Source: Brachypterus glaber (lineage: Eukaryota; Arthropoda; Insecta; Coleoptera; Kateretidae). Taken from it: DNA of 64,000 nt. The notes under the pieces are model-generated. The model searched no databases and had not been told where the DNA came from. It was given only the letters and a program-made list of their open reading frames with translations. Position 1 is the stretch's first letter, and the number at the start of each line of letters is the position of its first letter. The position numbers were made by a program, and so were the translations under genes. The stretch covers positions 6,832,049 to 6,896,048 of the forward strand of contig OY294046.1 in the NCBI GenBank assembly GCA_958510825.1. Reading direction: 5' to 3'. Shown here one piece after another: positions 22,756 through 33,480 of this stretch.

Positions 22756-23442
22756 CACGGCTAGCCTTAAAAAATTTAAATGAAAAGTCAAACCCAACGA
22801 ACTAATAACTCTTCTCTCTAGAATAGACATTTCATTCGTTAAAACTGACAAAAACGTCGGCAACATAGACATTCGTCTGTCTTACTCGCGCATCTTTGTT
22901 CTAACAGAGACAACAATACCAGTTACTGGTAATTGTTATTGTTTAGGCCTGAATATACCTACTATTTGTTTACAAACAAACCGAGATGTTGGCGATACTT
23001 TATTTTAACGGTATGCGTATTCTAGAAAGAAGAGTTATTAGTTAGTTGGTCAAACCACGCCAGATTTTTTGATTTTAGGTTGTTTTTGGGACTTTTACAA
23101 ACAGTTTTTCACAAAAATTGAAATTGCTCACGAAGCCGTTTTTAAATAAAATCATTCTTCTTCTTCTTCTTCTTCAAGTTTTTCCTGACATCACAATACG
23201 GTTTTTTTATGACCACCCATGATACTCACGACCATTCACACGCCTACTTTGTCCAAAATTATGGTCATCTTATTTTAGATATTAATAAAGAAGAAAAGAA
23301 GAAGAATGACTATTTAAAAACGGCTTCGTGAGCGATTTCAATTTTTGTCAAAAACTGTTTGGAAATGTCCCCAAAAAAAAACTAAAATCTAAAAATCCGG
23401 GGTGGTTTGACTTTTTATTTAAATTTTTTAAGGCTAGCCGTG
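22756..23442. mobile_element. Inverted-repeat element split by a hAT-like insertion
   Basis: The outer ends gcacggctagccttaaaaaa and the complement at 23425-23442 are inverted. Further matching blocks are gtcaaacca, ttttggatttttag-like, aaaactgttt and tcgtgagc. Arms total about 200 bp each. A (TTC)n microsatellite is at 23155-23180. The element was interrupted by the insertion at 22795-23048; removing it restores a continuous arm with one copy of GTCAAACC. Confidence 0.65.
22795..23048. mobile_element. hAT-like MITE, 254 bp, with perfect 8-bp target duplication
   Basis: The element starts CAACGAACTAATAACTCTTC and its right end complements to CAACTAACTAATAACTCTTC. It is flanked by identical octamers GTCAAACC at 22787-22794 and 23049-23056. 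The 8-bp duplication points to the hAT group (P elements also make 8 bp). No transposase. It is nested in the older element 22756-23442, which fixes the relative age. Confidence 0.75.
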
Positions 23443-25059
23443 ATTGGTATTTATGTAGTTTTAAATAAAAACGGTTTAGGTCACAAAATTAGAAACTCTT
23501 TCTCATTTTGTGGTTTAGGTACTTTAATTAAGTCAGCAGCGGACTGGCCCAGACCGCTAGGCCACAGAAGCAGCCTCGGCCCCATGATATGTCAAACTAA
23601 GGGCCCCTCGATGGTAATTTATTGATATACAATATTCACAAAAATAGCTCAATATTTAAAAATAATTTAAATTTTATTCATGGGGGTTGTTACTTATACC
23701 CTTGTATAATAGTTGTTAGACGGACGAAAGAACAACTGAGGTGTCCTAATTGTTTTTGGAAAAAAACTACCGCAAATTGCAATGACATGTTTGGACATAA
23801 TGATGTCCCATTTGCAGTTAAATAAAGAAAAATTGACGTAGTTTAATTCAAGTAAATTTGAAAAAAGGCACTAACTTTTACTTGTAGGCCCACGACGTCG
23901 GCTTACAAGTAAAGAGCACTAAGTCAATAAAATAATATAAAAAACAACTATTTAAAATTAAAACCCTTCTATTAATATAAACGTATAACTATAAAGTAGA
24001 AAACAAGATGTTTACATACATTTTCAAAAACTAGATTTTTAAAAGAAGGGTCTGGACTTCTTGATTGTTTAAAGAAAGTTTCCATTTTGGACTTTAATAA
24101 AATTAATTAGTATTAATTATATGAAACTGCTTACTATGCCAGAACTAAGACAGTTTTCAGAGGCCATCGGCTGTGCCGGCAAAGAAGCATCTCCTAAAGT
24201 CAATAATTATAATGAATCATTATTAATGATAAAAGACTTTCAATTCTAAGGGCTGTTTTCCGAACTTGCCGCGAACTTTAGTTTTTTTCTTATATTCTTG
24301 TTATTTATGTAGTAACCAAGGATTTAAGAGCAAAATTAAAATAATCTATCAGTTAAAATTTAACTCTTTTTAGAAAGTCGTTTAGTGCAGAAACATTTGA
24401 AATAATCTACAAGTAAAACGCACTAAGTGACTTAGTGCCTATTGCCAGATAAAATTTTAATCAAAATCAAATTGGTGCGTTTTGTATAGGGGGTAACTCC
24501 CTTGGCAGTCCACCTAGAAGTTAGTTCGGTTTACCTATACATAGATCATCAAAAATTAACTACAGTGCTATTAAAATCCCATTTTTGGAAAAAAGTGACT
24601 TAGTGCCTTTTACTTGTAAGCCGACGATATATTTTTTATAATATTATCTTAAAATTTTCATTTGGGTGCTATTAATAGTATTAATAGTAAATAATATATT
24701 ATTTACATGCATTTTACGAGTATTTGTATAAATAGATATAAAATGAGATTTAAATTGATTTGTGTGTTCTCATTTTTTGTTTTTTTGTTTTTCAGTTAAG
24801 AACAAATTTATTCCATACATATTGATCAGTTAGAAAATAGAACGTAATAATCATAACTTTAAAAAATAATTGTCGATTGCATTGATTTAAAACAAGCCGT
24901 GAAAATATAAAATGCTTCGCAATCCAAAATGCTCTCTTTAAAATCTTCCTAAAAAAACATTTTTTTCCGAAACGAGGTGGGTGACCCAATTATTGACATG
25001 TCCCTAATATTGCCACCCCCTCTTAAACTGTTCGTCCTCTGTGTCATAGATGGCACCCA
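23443..25059. other. Intergenic DNA with a GC-rich patch and a hairpin
   Basis: A short GC-rich patch lies at about 23535-23600 (ggactggcccagaccgctag), perhaps the 3' end of an old element. Near 23875-23920 and 24600-24630 the motif acttgtaggc/acttgtaagccgacga recurs, with cactaagt in between, and may mark another degraded element. No gene is recognised. Confidence 0.35.
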
Positions 25060-26399
25060 CACTGTAAAAACTGCATGTAAAATAATGTAAAAATACATGA
25101 ATTTACATAGTACGGAATAGTAAATTTACTATTATGGACTATGCATAATTCATGAATTAATGTAAAATAATGTAAAATAATGTAAAATAATGTAAAATAA
25201 TGTAAAATAATGTAAAATAATGTAAAATAATGTAAAATAATGTAAAATAATGTAAAAGAATGTAAAAGAATGTAAAAGAATGTAAAAGAATGTATAAAAT
25301 ATATTTACATTGATTTACATATTTTTACATGATTTTACAATGTCGGGCTTATTTATTTTAAGACGCGCGTGCGCTTCGGACAATAACCAAGAAGGCGTCG
25401 CATCATGAGACGGACCGTTTAATATTGTTATTGTTAGAGAGATAGCGACGCACGCTGCTAGATTAAAGTGTTAAAAGTGTAAATAAGGTAAATATTATTT
25501 ATGTACGATATTTAAATGCTTTATTTGTGGCCTAAAATTTACATTCATTATAAATTACGATCTTTATCAACCAATAGATCTTTAAAGAAAGATGTAAGCA
25601 GTTTATACTCGTAGAAAAGGGTGCAAATCGTTTGGTTTATTAAACCAAATGAACTTTACGCTACGATATTTCAAAAAAGCTTTAACACAGAGACTTGTAA
25701 TTTCTTAATAATGTAAAAGAATGTAAAATAATGTAAAATAATGTAAAAGAACGTAAAAGAATGTAAAAGAATGTAAAAAATATATTTACATTGATTTACA
25801 TATTTTTACATGATTTTACAATATCGGGCTATGTTATTTTAAGACGCGCGTGCGCTTCGAACAATAACCAAGAAGGCGTCGCATCATGAGACGGACCGTT
25901 TAATATTGTTATTGTTAGAGAGATAGCGACGCACGCTGCTAGGTTAAAGTGTTAAAAGTGTAAATAAGGTAAATATTATTTATGTACGATATTTAAATGC
26001 TTTATTTGTGGCCTAAAATTTAAATTCATTATAAATTACGATCTTTATCAACCAATAGATCTTTAAAGAAAGATGTAAGCAGTTTATACTCGTATTAAGG
26101 GTGCAAATCGTTTGGTTTATTAAACCAAATGAACTTTACTCTACGATATTTCAAAAAAGCTTTGACACAGAGACTTGTAATTTAGAACAAACATTTTCTA
26201 AGTAGTAAATATTTTTTTTTACATTTCATGTCTATGCAAAATATTACCATTCTGGACTATGCAATTTTTACCGTTCCGGTCTATGCAAAATATTACCATT
26301 ATGGGCTATGTAATTTTTACCGTTCCGGTCTATGGCAACATATCACCATTTACGGACTATGTAATTTAATGTAATTTATTTTTACCGTGCAGTATACCT
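25060..26399. mobile_element. CACTGTAAAAA-ended element with decamer arrays, copy 1
   Basis: The left end is CACTGTAAAAACTGCATG and the right end complements to CACGGTAAAAATAAATTACA. An inverted copy lies at 60112-61212. This copy is larger because an internal block of about 550 bp (tttacattgatttacata ... gacgcgcgtgcgcttcg ... tttaaatgctttatttgtgg) is duplicated in tandem. The right part holds four degenerate repeats of ctatgcaaaatattaccat / ccgttccggt. No protein is encoded and no clear target duplication was found. Confidence 0.7.
25159..25295. repeat. Tandem decamer TGTAAAATAA array
   Basis: About 13 head-to-tail 10-bp units: nine TGTAAAATAA followed by TGTAAAAGAA variants. The A4 tract recurs every 10 bp, close to one helical turn, so the DNA is expected to be intrinsically curved. 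A shorter array is at about 25710-25775, and the inverted copy of the element carries one at about 60945-61115. Confidence 0.85.
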
Positions 26400-26489
26400 T
26401 TTATATCGAAAAGACGCCTTTTAATATGATGTATCTGTATCCAGTTGGTAATGGCAAAACGCAATTCGTGTTTCGTGCTCATCCACTAT

Positions 26490-26705
26490 AAAGACTTGGA
26501 GTTACAGCGTGGCCTTTAAAAGGGACGGGTGTAGCCTTCTTGGCACATTCCAGTGCAGCGAATTCGCCATTTTTTATGATGTGCCTTGTGTATTTTTGTT
26601 TTGCCATCTTCTATGATGTGCCTAGAGTATTTTTATATTAATGTATTATGTACAAGTTAATAATATTGGACGTTTGAAGATATTTTTTTTGTGTGTTTTT
26701 AATGA
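26490..26705. repeat. Dispersed repeat R5, copy 1
   Basis: Direct homologue of 33210-33480: ttacagcgtggcctttaaa, ggcacattccagtgcagcga, atgatgtgccttgtgtattt, atgtattatgtacaagtta. It ends at a (GA)n tract. Confidence 0.55.
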
Positions 26706-26706
26706 T

Positions 26707-26708
<2 letters not shown>

Positions 26709-26770
<62 letters not shown>
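26709..26770. repeat. (GA)n microsatellite
   Basis: About 46 bp of pure AG dinucleotides followed by imperfect AGAAAG units. It accounts for the RERERE run in the 108-codon open frame there, which is therefore rejected as a gene. Confidence 0.9.
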
Positions 26771-26970
26771 GGAAAACTTCCTTAAGGCCTTGGGAAAAGT
26801 ATAATGAGAAAACTACCATATACTACTCTTCTAGCTCCAAAGCTATAAAGAGTGTAATAAATGTGCATTTTCAATGTCTAATGGCTGTCATCTGCAAATA
26901 TATGGACAACAAGGCTAGGACGAAAAGGCGTGTACTATATGGTAGGGTAAGATTTGTTGCACTTTAGGTT

Positions 26971-26980
26971 TATATAAATA
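26971..26980 (+). promoter_or_regulatory. TATA box of gene D
   Basis: TATATAAATA lies about 80 nt upstream of the ATG at 27052. An arthropod-type initiator (TCAGTT) sits at 27011-27016, a suitable 35-40 nt downstream. Confidence 0.65.
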
Positions 26981-27051
26981 CGATCAAATCTATTATTGGT
27001 AATTATTGGTTCAGTTTACCGGTTAAGTGATTAATTTATTATTTTTATAAA

Positions 27052-27063
27052 ATGTATAAACTG
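27052..27063 (+). CDS. Gene D exon 1 (cuticular protein, residues 1-4)
   Basis: ATG TAT AAA CTG (M-Y-K-L) followed by the donor gtaagt at 27064. The phase-0 intron of 3709 nt ends at the acceptor before 30773. The promoter placement and the match to gene E exon 1 (M-Y-K-L) support the assignment. Confidence 0.75.
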
Positions 27064-27344
27064 GTAAGTGCCGATTACGTATTAAATTTTGTGCTTACAC
27101 TAACTAGAAAATAAAGCAAAATTCGTTGCGGTCGACTGGTTAGGGAGTTATTGCACATCAAACTTAAGCAAAATTTTTGGTGTTTTTTTTTAGGAAATTA
27201 GTTTTGATATTATTAGTAACTTTGATGTGGACAACAGGACTTTAAGAATTCACTTTGAGTATAAAATTTTAATTCAAATGCATTTTTTCGAGAAAGAAAC
27301 AAAGGGACTCTTTAACTAATATATTTAGGCTTATTGTATATTAA

Positions 27345-28401
27345 GCCTCTGCCACGGATAGTATTCAATATGTAATTTCTCCCAACTTCGACTAACTACG
27401 GCTTTCCGCGTCTCAGTACCTTTCGGATATTCAGTTTAAGTCCTAAATTCGAGCGGAGAAGTTGGTATGTTGCACAGTGACTTTTCATTTAAAATTTGGT
27501 GGCGTAAAAAATACGCCATGTCTGTAACTACGTAACAATAAAAAGAATATGCAAAAAAAAATATTAATTTTTATGCTTATGTTGATTATTTATGATTAAG
27601 TTTTGAATTTTATCTTATAAATATTTTGGGGTTTGGGTCCAAAATGATCAAAATTTGCGTTACGTAATACTTGAACGTTCCCTATGTTCTATTGCTTTAA
27701 AATTAAATAATTAAAGCTATAAAGAACACATTTAGAGAAAAATAAGTCAAAATTAAAAAAAAAATTGTTCGACTTTTAAATTGTTTAAAGGGAGGGCTGA
27801 GTAACATCCCTACTCTAAATTTCTCTACTCCCTAACATCCCTACTCCATAACATCCCTACTCCACAACAACTCTACTCCGTAACATCTCTACTCCATAAC
27901 ATCTCTACTCCGTAACAACTCTACTCCACACTATATGCACTTTATTAGCCACTTAATAATAAATGAGCAGTTCAAAGAACAAAGAATCTTCTTCTTCTAG
28001 ATTATTTTATTTTCTTCCTAGAAAACGTTTATCTTTAAATGTAAATCTAGAACAATCATAAATTAATTATTCTAAAAGCAACAATGACCGCGTACTCTTA
28101 ACATGCACTAATATGTAAGTAATTAATAAACTGAATTCATTTTTGACAGTGACTTAGCATGACAAATATTCTTTTGAGTTAAGACAAGTGGCTAATCGAG
28201 TGTTTATAGGGTGGAGTAGAGTTGTTACGGAGTAGAGATGTTACGGAGTAGAGTTGTTGTGGAGTAGGGATATTATGGAGTAGGGATGTTAGGGAGTAGA
28301 GAAATTTAGAGTAGAGATGTTAGTCTGCCAAAGGGAGGCGTAATTTTTACGCCGTGTCTTTACTAAAGTTCCATAAATGGAAAGGTGTCTGTGGCAGAGG
28401 G
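27345..28401. mobile_element. TTAA-flanked piggyBac-like element in the intron of gene D
   Basis: It lies between TTAA tetramers at 27341-27344 and 28402-28405. The left end GCCTCTGCCACGGATAG and the complement of the right end (CCCTCTGCCACAGACACC) share an 11-bp inverted terminus. TTAA duplication is the hallmark of piggyBac-type insertion. No transposase frame is visible. A 70-bp fragment of its right end recurs at 53626-53700. It contains the foldback element at 27802-28322. Confidence 0.65.
27802..28322. mobile_element. Foldback element with TACTCC tandem-repeat arms
   Basis: Each arm of about 130 bp is itself a tandem series of degenerate 18-19 bp units (taacatccctactcc / aacaactctactccg). 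The right arm is the inverted complement of the left, almost unit for unit. The middle (about 27935-28205) is unrelated AT-rich sequence. The design, inverted arms made of short tandem repeats, is that of foldback-type transposons. Confidence 0.75.
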
Positions 28402-28460
28402 TTAATTAAAACAAGCTAAAACTTATACACTTTCCAGATGGTCGGAAGTATTTAAAAAGG

Positions 28461-28834
28461 CTAATAGTCCCATGACAAAAAATTAAATATGTTTTTTAGA
28501 TTGAGACTTTGTTACCGTATTAAATACAAAACAACTTTCTATATTTGGATCCCCTAGCAACTTTTTTAACGTTGTAACATTGTAAAATGGATAATAGTCC
28601 CATGACAAAAATTTAAATATGTTTTTTAGATTGAGACTTTGTTACCGTATTAAATACAAAACAACTTTCTATATTTGGATCCCCTAGCAACTTTTTTAAC
28701 GTTGTAACATTGTAAAATGGATAATAGTCCCATAACAAAAATTTAAATATGTTTTTTAGATTGAGACTTTGTTACCGTATTAAATACAAAACAACTTTCT
28801 ATATTTGGATCCCCTAGCAACTTTTTTAACGTTG
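28461..28834. repeat. 130-bp minisatellite, three units
   Basis: Units start at 28461, 28591 and 28721 and are nearly identical (caaaaatttaaatatgtttt, ggatcccctagcaac, gtaacattgtaaaatgg). The last unit is truncated at about 28834. It lies in the intron of gene D and has no coding frame. Confidence 0.85.
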
Positions 28835-29636
28835 TATTGCCATCGCTATTGTAACCAATTGTATTTAATAACTAAATTTGATAGGGGTTCAAAATATACA
28901 AAATTGTTAAATTTTTAGGCCACCCCATTAATTATTTTAATAAAATATTTTTTTTTATAAAAATAAAAATACGTTTGAGTCGGGATTTTTGTATAGTAAT
29001 AATGAATACAGTGTATACATGTACACTATTACAATTTTAATTTTTGCTATATGCAGTTAAAATTACTGCTTTTTTTAATTGGTGGTCATAAAATCGTGAC
29101 TTTCATTTTAAACACAAAACGACACAAAGCTAATGTACCTAGGTTTTAACTATGCAGATGGTGCACCAGCGTGGGCAGCACCACCGCGGTGCACCGCATT
29201 GGTTCACCCACGCTTCTCGTTTATTGTTATAATTTTCATTATTAAAAACAAAATCGCATAGCTTTAATGTTTTGAATATCAATTTTGCAGTGAATGAATA
29301 AATGTAGGAAAGAAAAAAGCTTTTAGACTTCAATTTAAAATTTTTTCCTTTAACTTATTTTAGACATACAGCGTTAAAAGTTATATTTTTAGTACATTTT
29401 ACATATACCGAGTGTCCCACCAGGCTCTTGACAAGCTTTATCTCCGTTATTTAAAAAGATATAAATTTGCAAAAACTAGCGTTAAATGGGAGCCAAAGAA
29501 GATTTTATTGACATATCCAAAACCGCCCCTTACTTACCCACCCCCTTGGAACCACCCCAACGTCTGTTTTTCTAATAGAAACTCCCCATTTTTATCAAAG
29601 AATATAAAAGTACATTTCATTCTGAATTTAACTATA

Positions 29637-29820
29637 CAGTGCGATTATAAAGTGCCGAACAGTTTGAAAAGAAAATACTCTTTGTTTGAAGCCACGCCTC
29701 TGTTAGAGTAGGGCGCGACAAGCTCGGTGGCCAGTAAAACGCACACAGCTTTCTTGCATTTTACTCATCGCTAATGCCAGTTTTGCATTAAAAAGTGTTC
29801 GGCACTTTATAATCGCACGG
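29637..29820. mobile_element. 184-bp TA-flanked MITE in the intron of gene D
   Basis: The ends CAGTGCGATTATAAAGTGCC and the complement of the right end (CCGTGCGATTATAAAGTGCC) match at 19 of 20 positions, with TATA on each outer side. The interior includes gggcgcgacaagctcggtgg. Probably Tc1/mariner-type by its TA borders. Confidence 0.75.
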
Positions 29821-30772
29821 TATATATAAATCTATCTTCCATTTTTAGGGGCTCCAAATTACAATTATTATTTATTATTAATAGGGTGTATTTAGAACAA
29901 AGTTGCAGGTGGTTCTAGGAGAGTGGGTTATTAAAGGTTTTTTCTAGATATATTAATCAGCTCTCTTTTAGGTATAATCTAACGTAAGTTTTTGAAAATT
30001 TTTTGATGAAGATATAGCTTGTGATCTGATGGGGTTGTACTTGGGAGACCCTTAAAAAAATAAGATATCCCTTATAATACTTGGTTGAATTTAGAATGAA
30101 ATGTGCTTTTATATTTTTAGTAAAAATATGGGGGTGCTAAAACATATTAAACCTGATAGAAATTTTTATCTTATAGCGTTTATAAATGTATCAGATACGA
30201 AGGCAACTCATTTATTTTTTAAAATTGAGATTTGAATGAATATAAGCTAAAAGACATACCCTGCTGGCAATATACTTAAATCGATTTAGTTCAAAAACTG
30301 ATATTCAACAAGAATAATTAAAAATTCTTTTGTAAGAAATCTAAAATAATTTTTAACTGTTCAAGAATTGTCCTGCAACAAATAATAAGCGAGATATTCC
30401 CAAAAATATTAGTTTTTGCGCCATTTGAGTCAATACAAAATTTGCAATATTTAATGTTAACGATATTTAATACAAACTACAAAGGTCCTAAATACTTTGG
30501 AGAAGGGTTTTTTTTAAATACTTATTACGTTTAAAAGTTATAAACAGACAGATCGAGTGATGAAAATTTCATTCGAAAAGTGGTAAACCGCTGAAAAAAA
30601 ATTGAACCCTAAATTCCTGAACATTTCTTTCAAGTTTACCTAAATTTTCTTCAAAATTACCTCGAAAAATCTTGAAAATTACCTTGAAAATATCTCCCGT
30701 TTAATAAAACTTTTTTTTATGAACCATAGAGAAATGTATTTATTTTTCACCAGCAGTATTATTTTTTTTTAG

Positions 30773-30991
30773 TTCGTGTTAGCAGTCGTAGTCGCCTACG
30801 CCTCTGCAGGTCTCATAGCCACCCCAATAGTGAGCCATGCCGTAAGCCACAGCAGCGTGGTGCACCATCCATCACCTGTAATAGCAGTTCACCACGCACC
30901 AATCGTTCACCACGCACCAGTTGTTGTAAAAGCCGTTCCTTTAGTCCCAGTTGTCAGAGCAGTGCATCATCCAGTGTTGGTTCACCATTAG
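30773..30991 (+). CDS. Gene D exon 2: short His/Val/Pro cuticular protein
   Basis: With exon 1 (27052-27063) it encodes 76 residues. The signal peptide is M-Y-K-L-F-V-L-A-V-V-V-A-Y-A-S-A-G. The rest is ATPIVSHAVSHSSVVHH, HPSPVIAVHHAPIVHHAPVV, then a V-K-A-V-P-L-V-P-V-V-R-A-V tail ending H-P-V-L-V-H-H. It is shorter than genes A and C but has the same order of parts: signal, serine/histidine-rich linker, HSP[S/A]-PVV repeats, KAVPLVPVV block. The acceptor tattttttttttag is directly before 30773. No canonical AATAAA lies within 100 bp of the stop; AAAATAAAAT near 31247 is a candidate. It is expected to be secreted into cuticle (family inference). Confidence 0.82.
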   Translation, partial: FVLAVVVAYASAGLIATPIVSHAVSHSSVVHHPSPVIAVHHAPIVHHAPVVVKAVPLVPVVRAVHHPVLVHH

Positions 30992-32544
30992 AGCCATCGT
31001 TTAGGCACATTAAAAATTGAATAATTTTGAAAATATTTAGAAAAAAATATATTTATATCATACATATTTGTTTCTTTATTTATCAATTCATCACATATTT
31101 ATTTATATTACCTCTAATTTATACATAACATAACAATATTTTGTAAACGTTGCTCAAATATGATAGGAAAAAAAAATTTAACTGTTTACTAGTTGCTGTA
31201 CCATTTAGAGCTTAAAATGTATAATATTATTTAAGCATGTTCTATAAAATAAAATATATTTTTCTTATTTATTGTTTTATTGTTTAATAATAATACAGGT
31301 AATCCATTAATCTGGTATACACTTGGAAAAATTCATATAACCTTTTACTCAAATACATTAAAAGTAGCAAATGGTGAGCCATGTCGGCCTAAACGCAGAA
31401 CGACTGATTATGATTTCATACGAGCACGGCCATAAGAGAAAACAAATTACTTTTGAGTGTATACTAAACGTATAGATGATCTGTATATTACTTTTAGTCT
31501 TAGTAATACATGGAGAGAAGCAGATAGTTATATAAACTATTTTTGTAGTTACATTAATTTATTTTTATAACAAAAACGTTATTAAATACATAAATCTAAC
31601 GTTAGTTTCCTAACTAAATTCTAACCTTTTTCTAACCTTATTTTAACTTTAAATATTTTTTAAATTTCCATTATCAATACGTAAGCTATAATAGAAAATA
31701 CTCATTTCAGATAGCTATGTGATTAGGTTTGATAATTATTTAGTATTTCTATAATAAGTTTAAAAAAATATCCCCCAAAAGTCAAAACTATAGTAAGTCT
31801 TGTAACGCTGTACTATAATTGAAAAAATATTTTAAGATTTACACGAAAAATAATTAGGGCCACTTAAAAAGATGGCTATTTTATAAATAAATGTAACGAA
31901 ATTATGTTCAAAAATATTATGATTGTTAAAATATATTAAGATTTATTTATATTACAAATTTATCTCCAGCTGCCATTTTATGATACAGGTAGAAATTTCC
32001 TAGTTGGCCACGCCCCCTCCAAAAGTTAGAAATTAAACTAACTTATAACGTATTTTTAACTTAAAAATCTAACGTTTGTAACTAACGTTTGATTCCAAAC
32101 GTTAAAAAGCGGGACATTTGCACATATTTTATAACGCACTTTTATACAGTTTTCTAACATTAGAAAAACGTTACTCTAACGTTAAATTTCTACTAGGGAA
32201 GTTTATTTTTATGCTAAAACCTTGTAGAGTTACTAGCATGTGTCCATAAAGCTTTCTTATCATGAAAACTTAAAATTTACCGAGAAAAATCAAGTATAAA
32301 AGTCTACAGAAGAGTACCAAAACTTAATCTGACTTATTTCTTTAGACGAAGGTATATCTAAAATGGTTTCAAAGTTTTCAAATAACTTTTATAAATCATA
32401 AACTTCACTTGCAAAGTATATTAAAATACTTTTCTTCCTATTTAAAAGTTTATCCGCACGTTATACAAAATTATCCAGGATTACCATAAAAGCCTTTGGT
32501 TATATTTAGATGAAAATAATCATTTTCCTTTATACAAAATAAAA
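30992..32544. other. AT-rich intergenic DNA downstream of gene D
   Basis: No gene recognised. Several copies of taacgttag/ctaacgttag-like words occur at 31590-32180 (ttctaacgttagaaaaacgtt), giving local inverted repeats that may mark a degraded element. Confidence 0.35.
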
Positions 32545-33190
32545 AAAAACTTTTAGCAAAAAAAAAATGAAAGTAAAAAATAAAAAATAAGCCGGTGCCA
32601 ATTTCAACACTCCCTAAATGAAATACTAACAATTATTTTTGTTGTTAAATTGTTTGCTGTGAAATTGGCACCGACTTATTTTTTATTTTTTAGTTTTTAG
32701 AGACAGAAGTCGGTTTATTTTTTTTGCGAAAAGTTTTTATTTTTTAATTTTTAGAGACACAGAACTTGTAGATTTGTAACATCATCTAAGCTAAATTATA
32801 GTTTTCCTTCCATATCGGCAAGCTGTTGACGTCACAACGCACTATTAGTGCGTTCTGACGTCATCATCTTAAAGATAAATTTCTAAAAAATTAATTTAAT
32901 AGTATTTTTATTTCAGCGCCCAAGCGTCCAACCAACCTTATTCTGAACGAAATACTAAAGAAAATTTTTGCTAAACTTTAAGCGTTAAGTAATAATCAAA
33001 CAACGCCTTATGGTATAATCACAAATTTTATAATTTTCTCTTGGTATTTTAATATACAGGTCCGCAGAATTAAGTTTTGCGGCATTTAAAAGATGCCATA
33101 ATATTTGAATGACTTAATCAAGTTATCCGGCTTATTCGAGTTATCCGATCATTTTCTAAAAATATGGTTGGTATTAGAACCAAATTAAGC
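32545..33190. repeat. Dispersed repeat R3, copy 2
   Basis: Inverted homologue of 18630-19430, including the gccggtgccaatttca ... tgaaattggcaccgacttat palindrome and two TGACGTCA sites within tgacgtcacaacgcactatt and gcgttctgacgtcatc. Confidence 0.6.
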
Positions 33191-33209
33191 CGAACAATAT
33201 TAACTCTGT

Positions 33210-33480
33210 TTTGCCAGTTACAGCGTGGCCTTTGAATGGGACGGATGTTTCTTTCTTGGCACATTCCAGTGCAGCGAATTTGCCATCTTTTATGATGTGC
33301 CTTGTGTATTTTTGTTTTACCGTCTTCTATGATGTGCCTAGAGTATTTTTATATTAATGTATTATGTACAAGTTAAAGTGAACCATATATTTGTGGTTAT
33401 TAATCGTGTGAACTGTTGAATTTTAAGTTAATAATAATGGACGTTTGAAGATAATTTTTTTTTTTGTGTTTTTAATGATA
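33210..33480. repeat. Dispersed repeat R5, copy 2
   Basis: Direct homologue of 26490-26705, with an extra ~70-bp segment (agtgaaccatatatttgtgg) after atgtattatgtacaagtta. A short (GA)n tract follows at about 33635-33652. Confidence 0.55.

Noticed and set aside
26641..26967. 108-codon frame with an RERERE tract
   Set aside because: Caused by the (GA)n microsatellite; the flanking residues have no family resemblance.
29139..29333. GC-rich patch (cagcaccaccgcggtgcacc) as a possible tRNA or exon
   Set aside because: No cloverleaf, no A/B boxes and no frame continuing past it.
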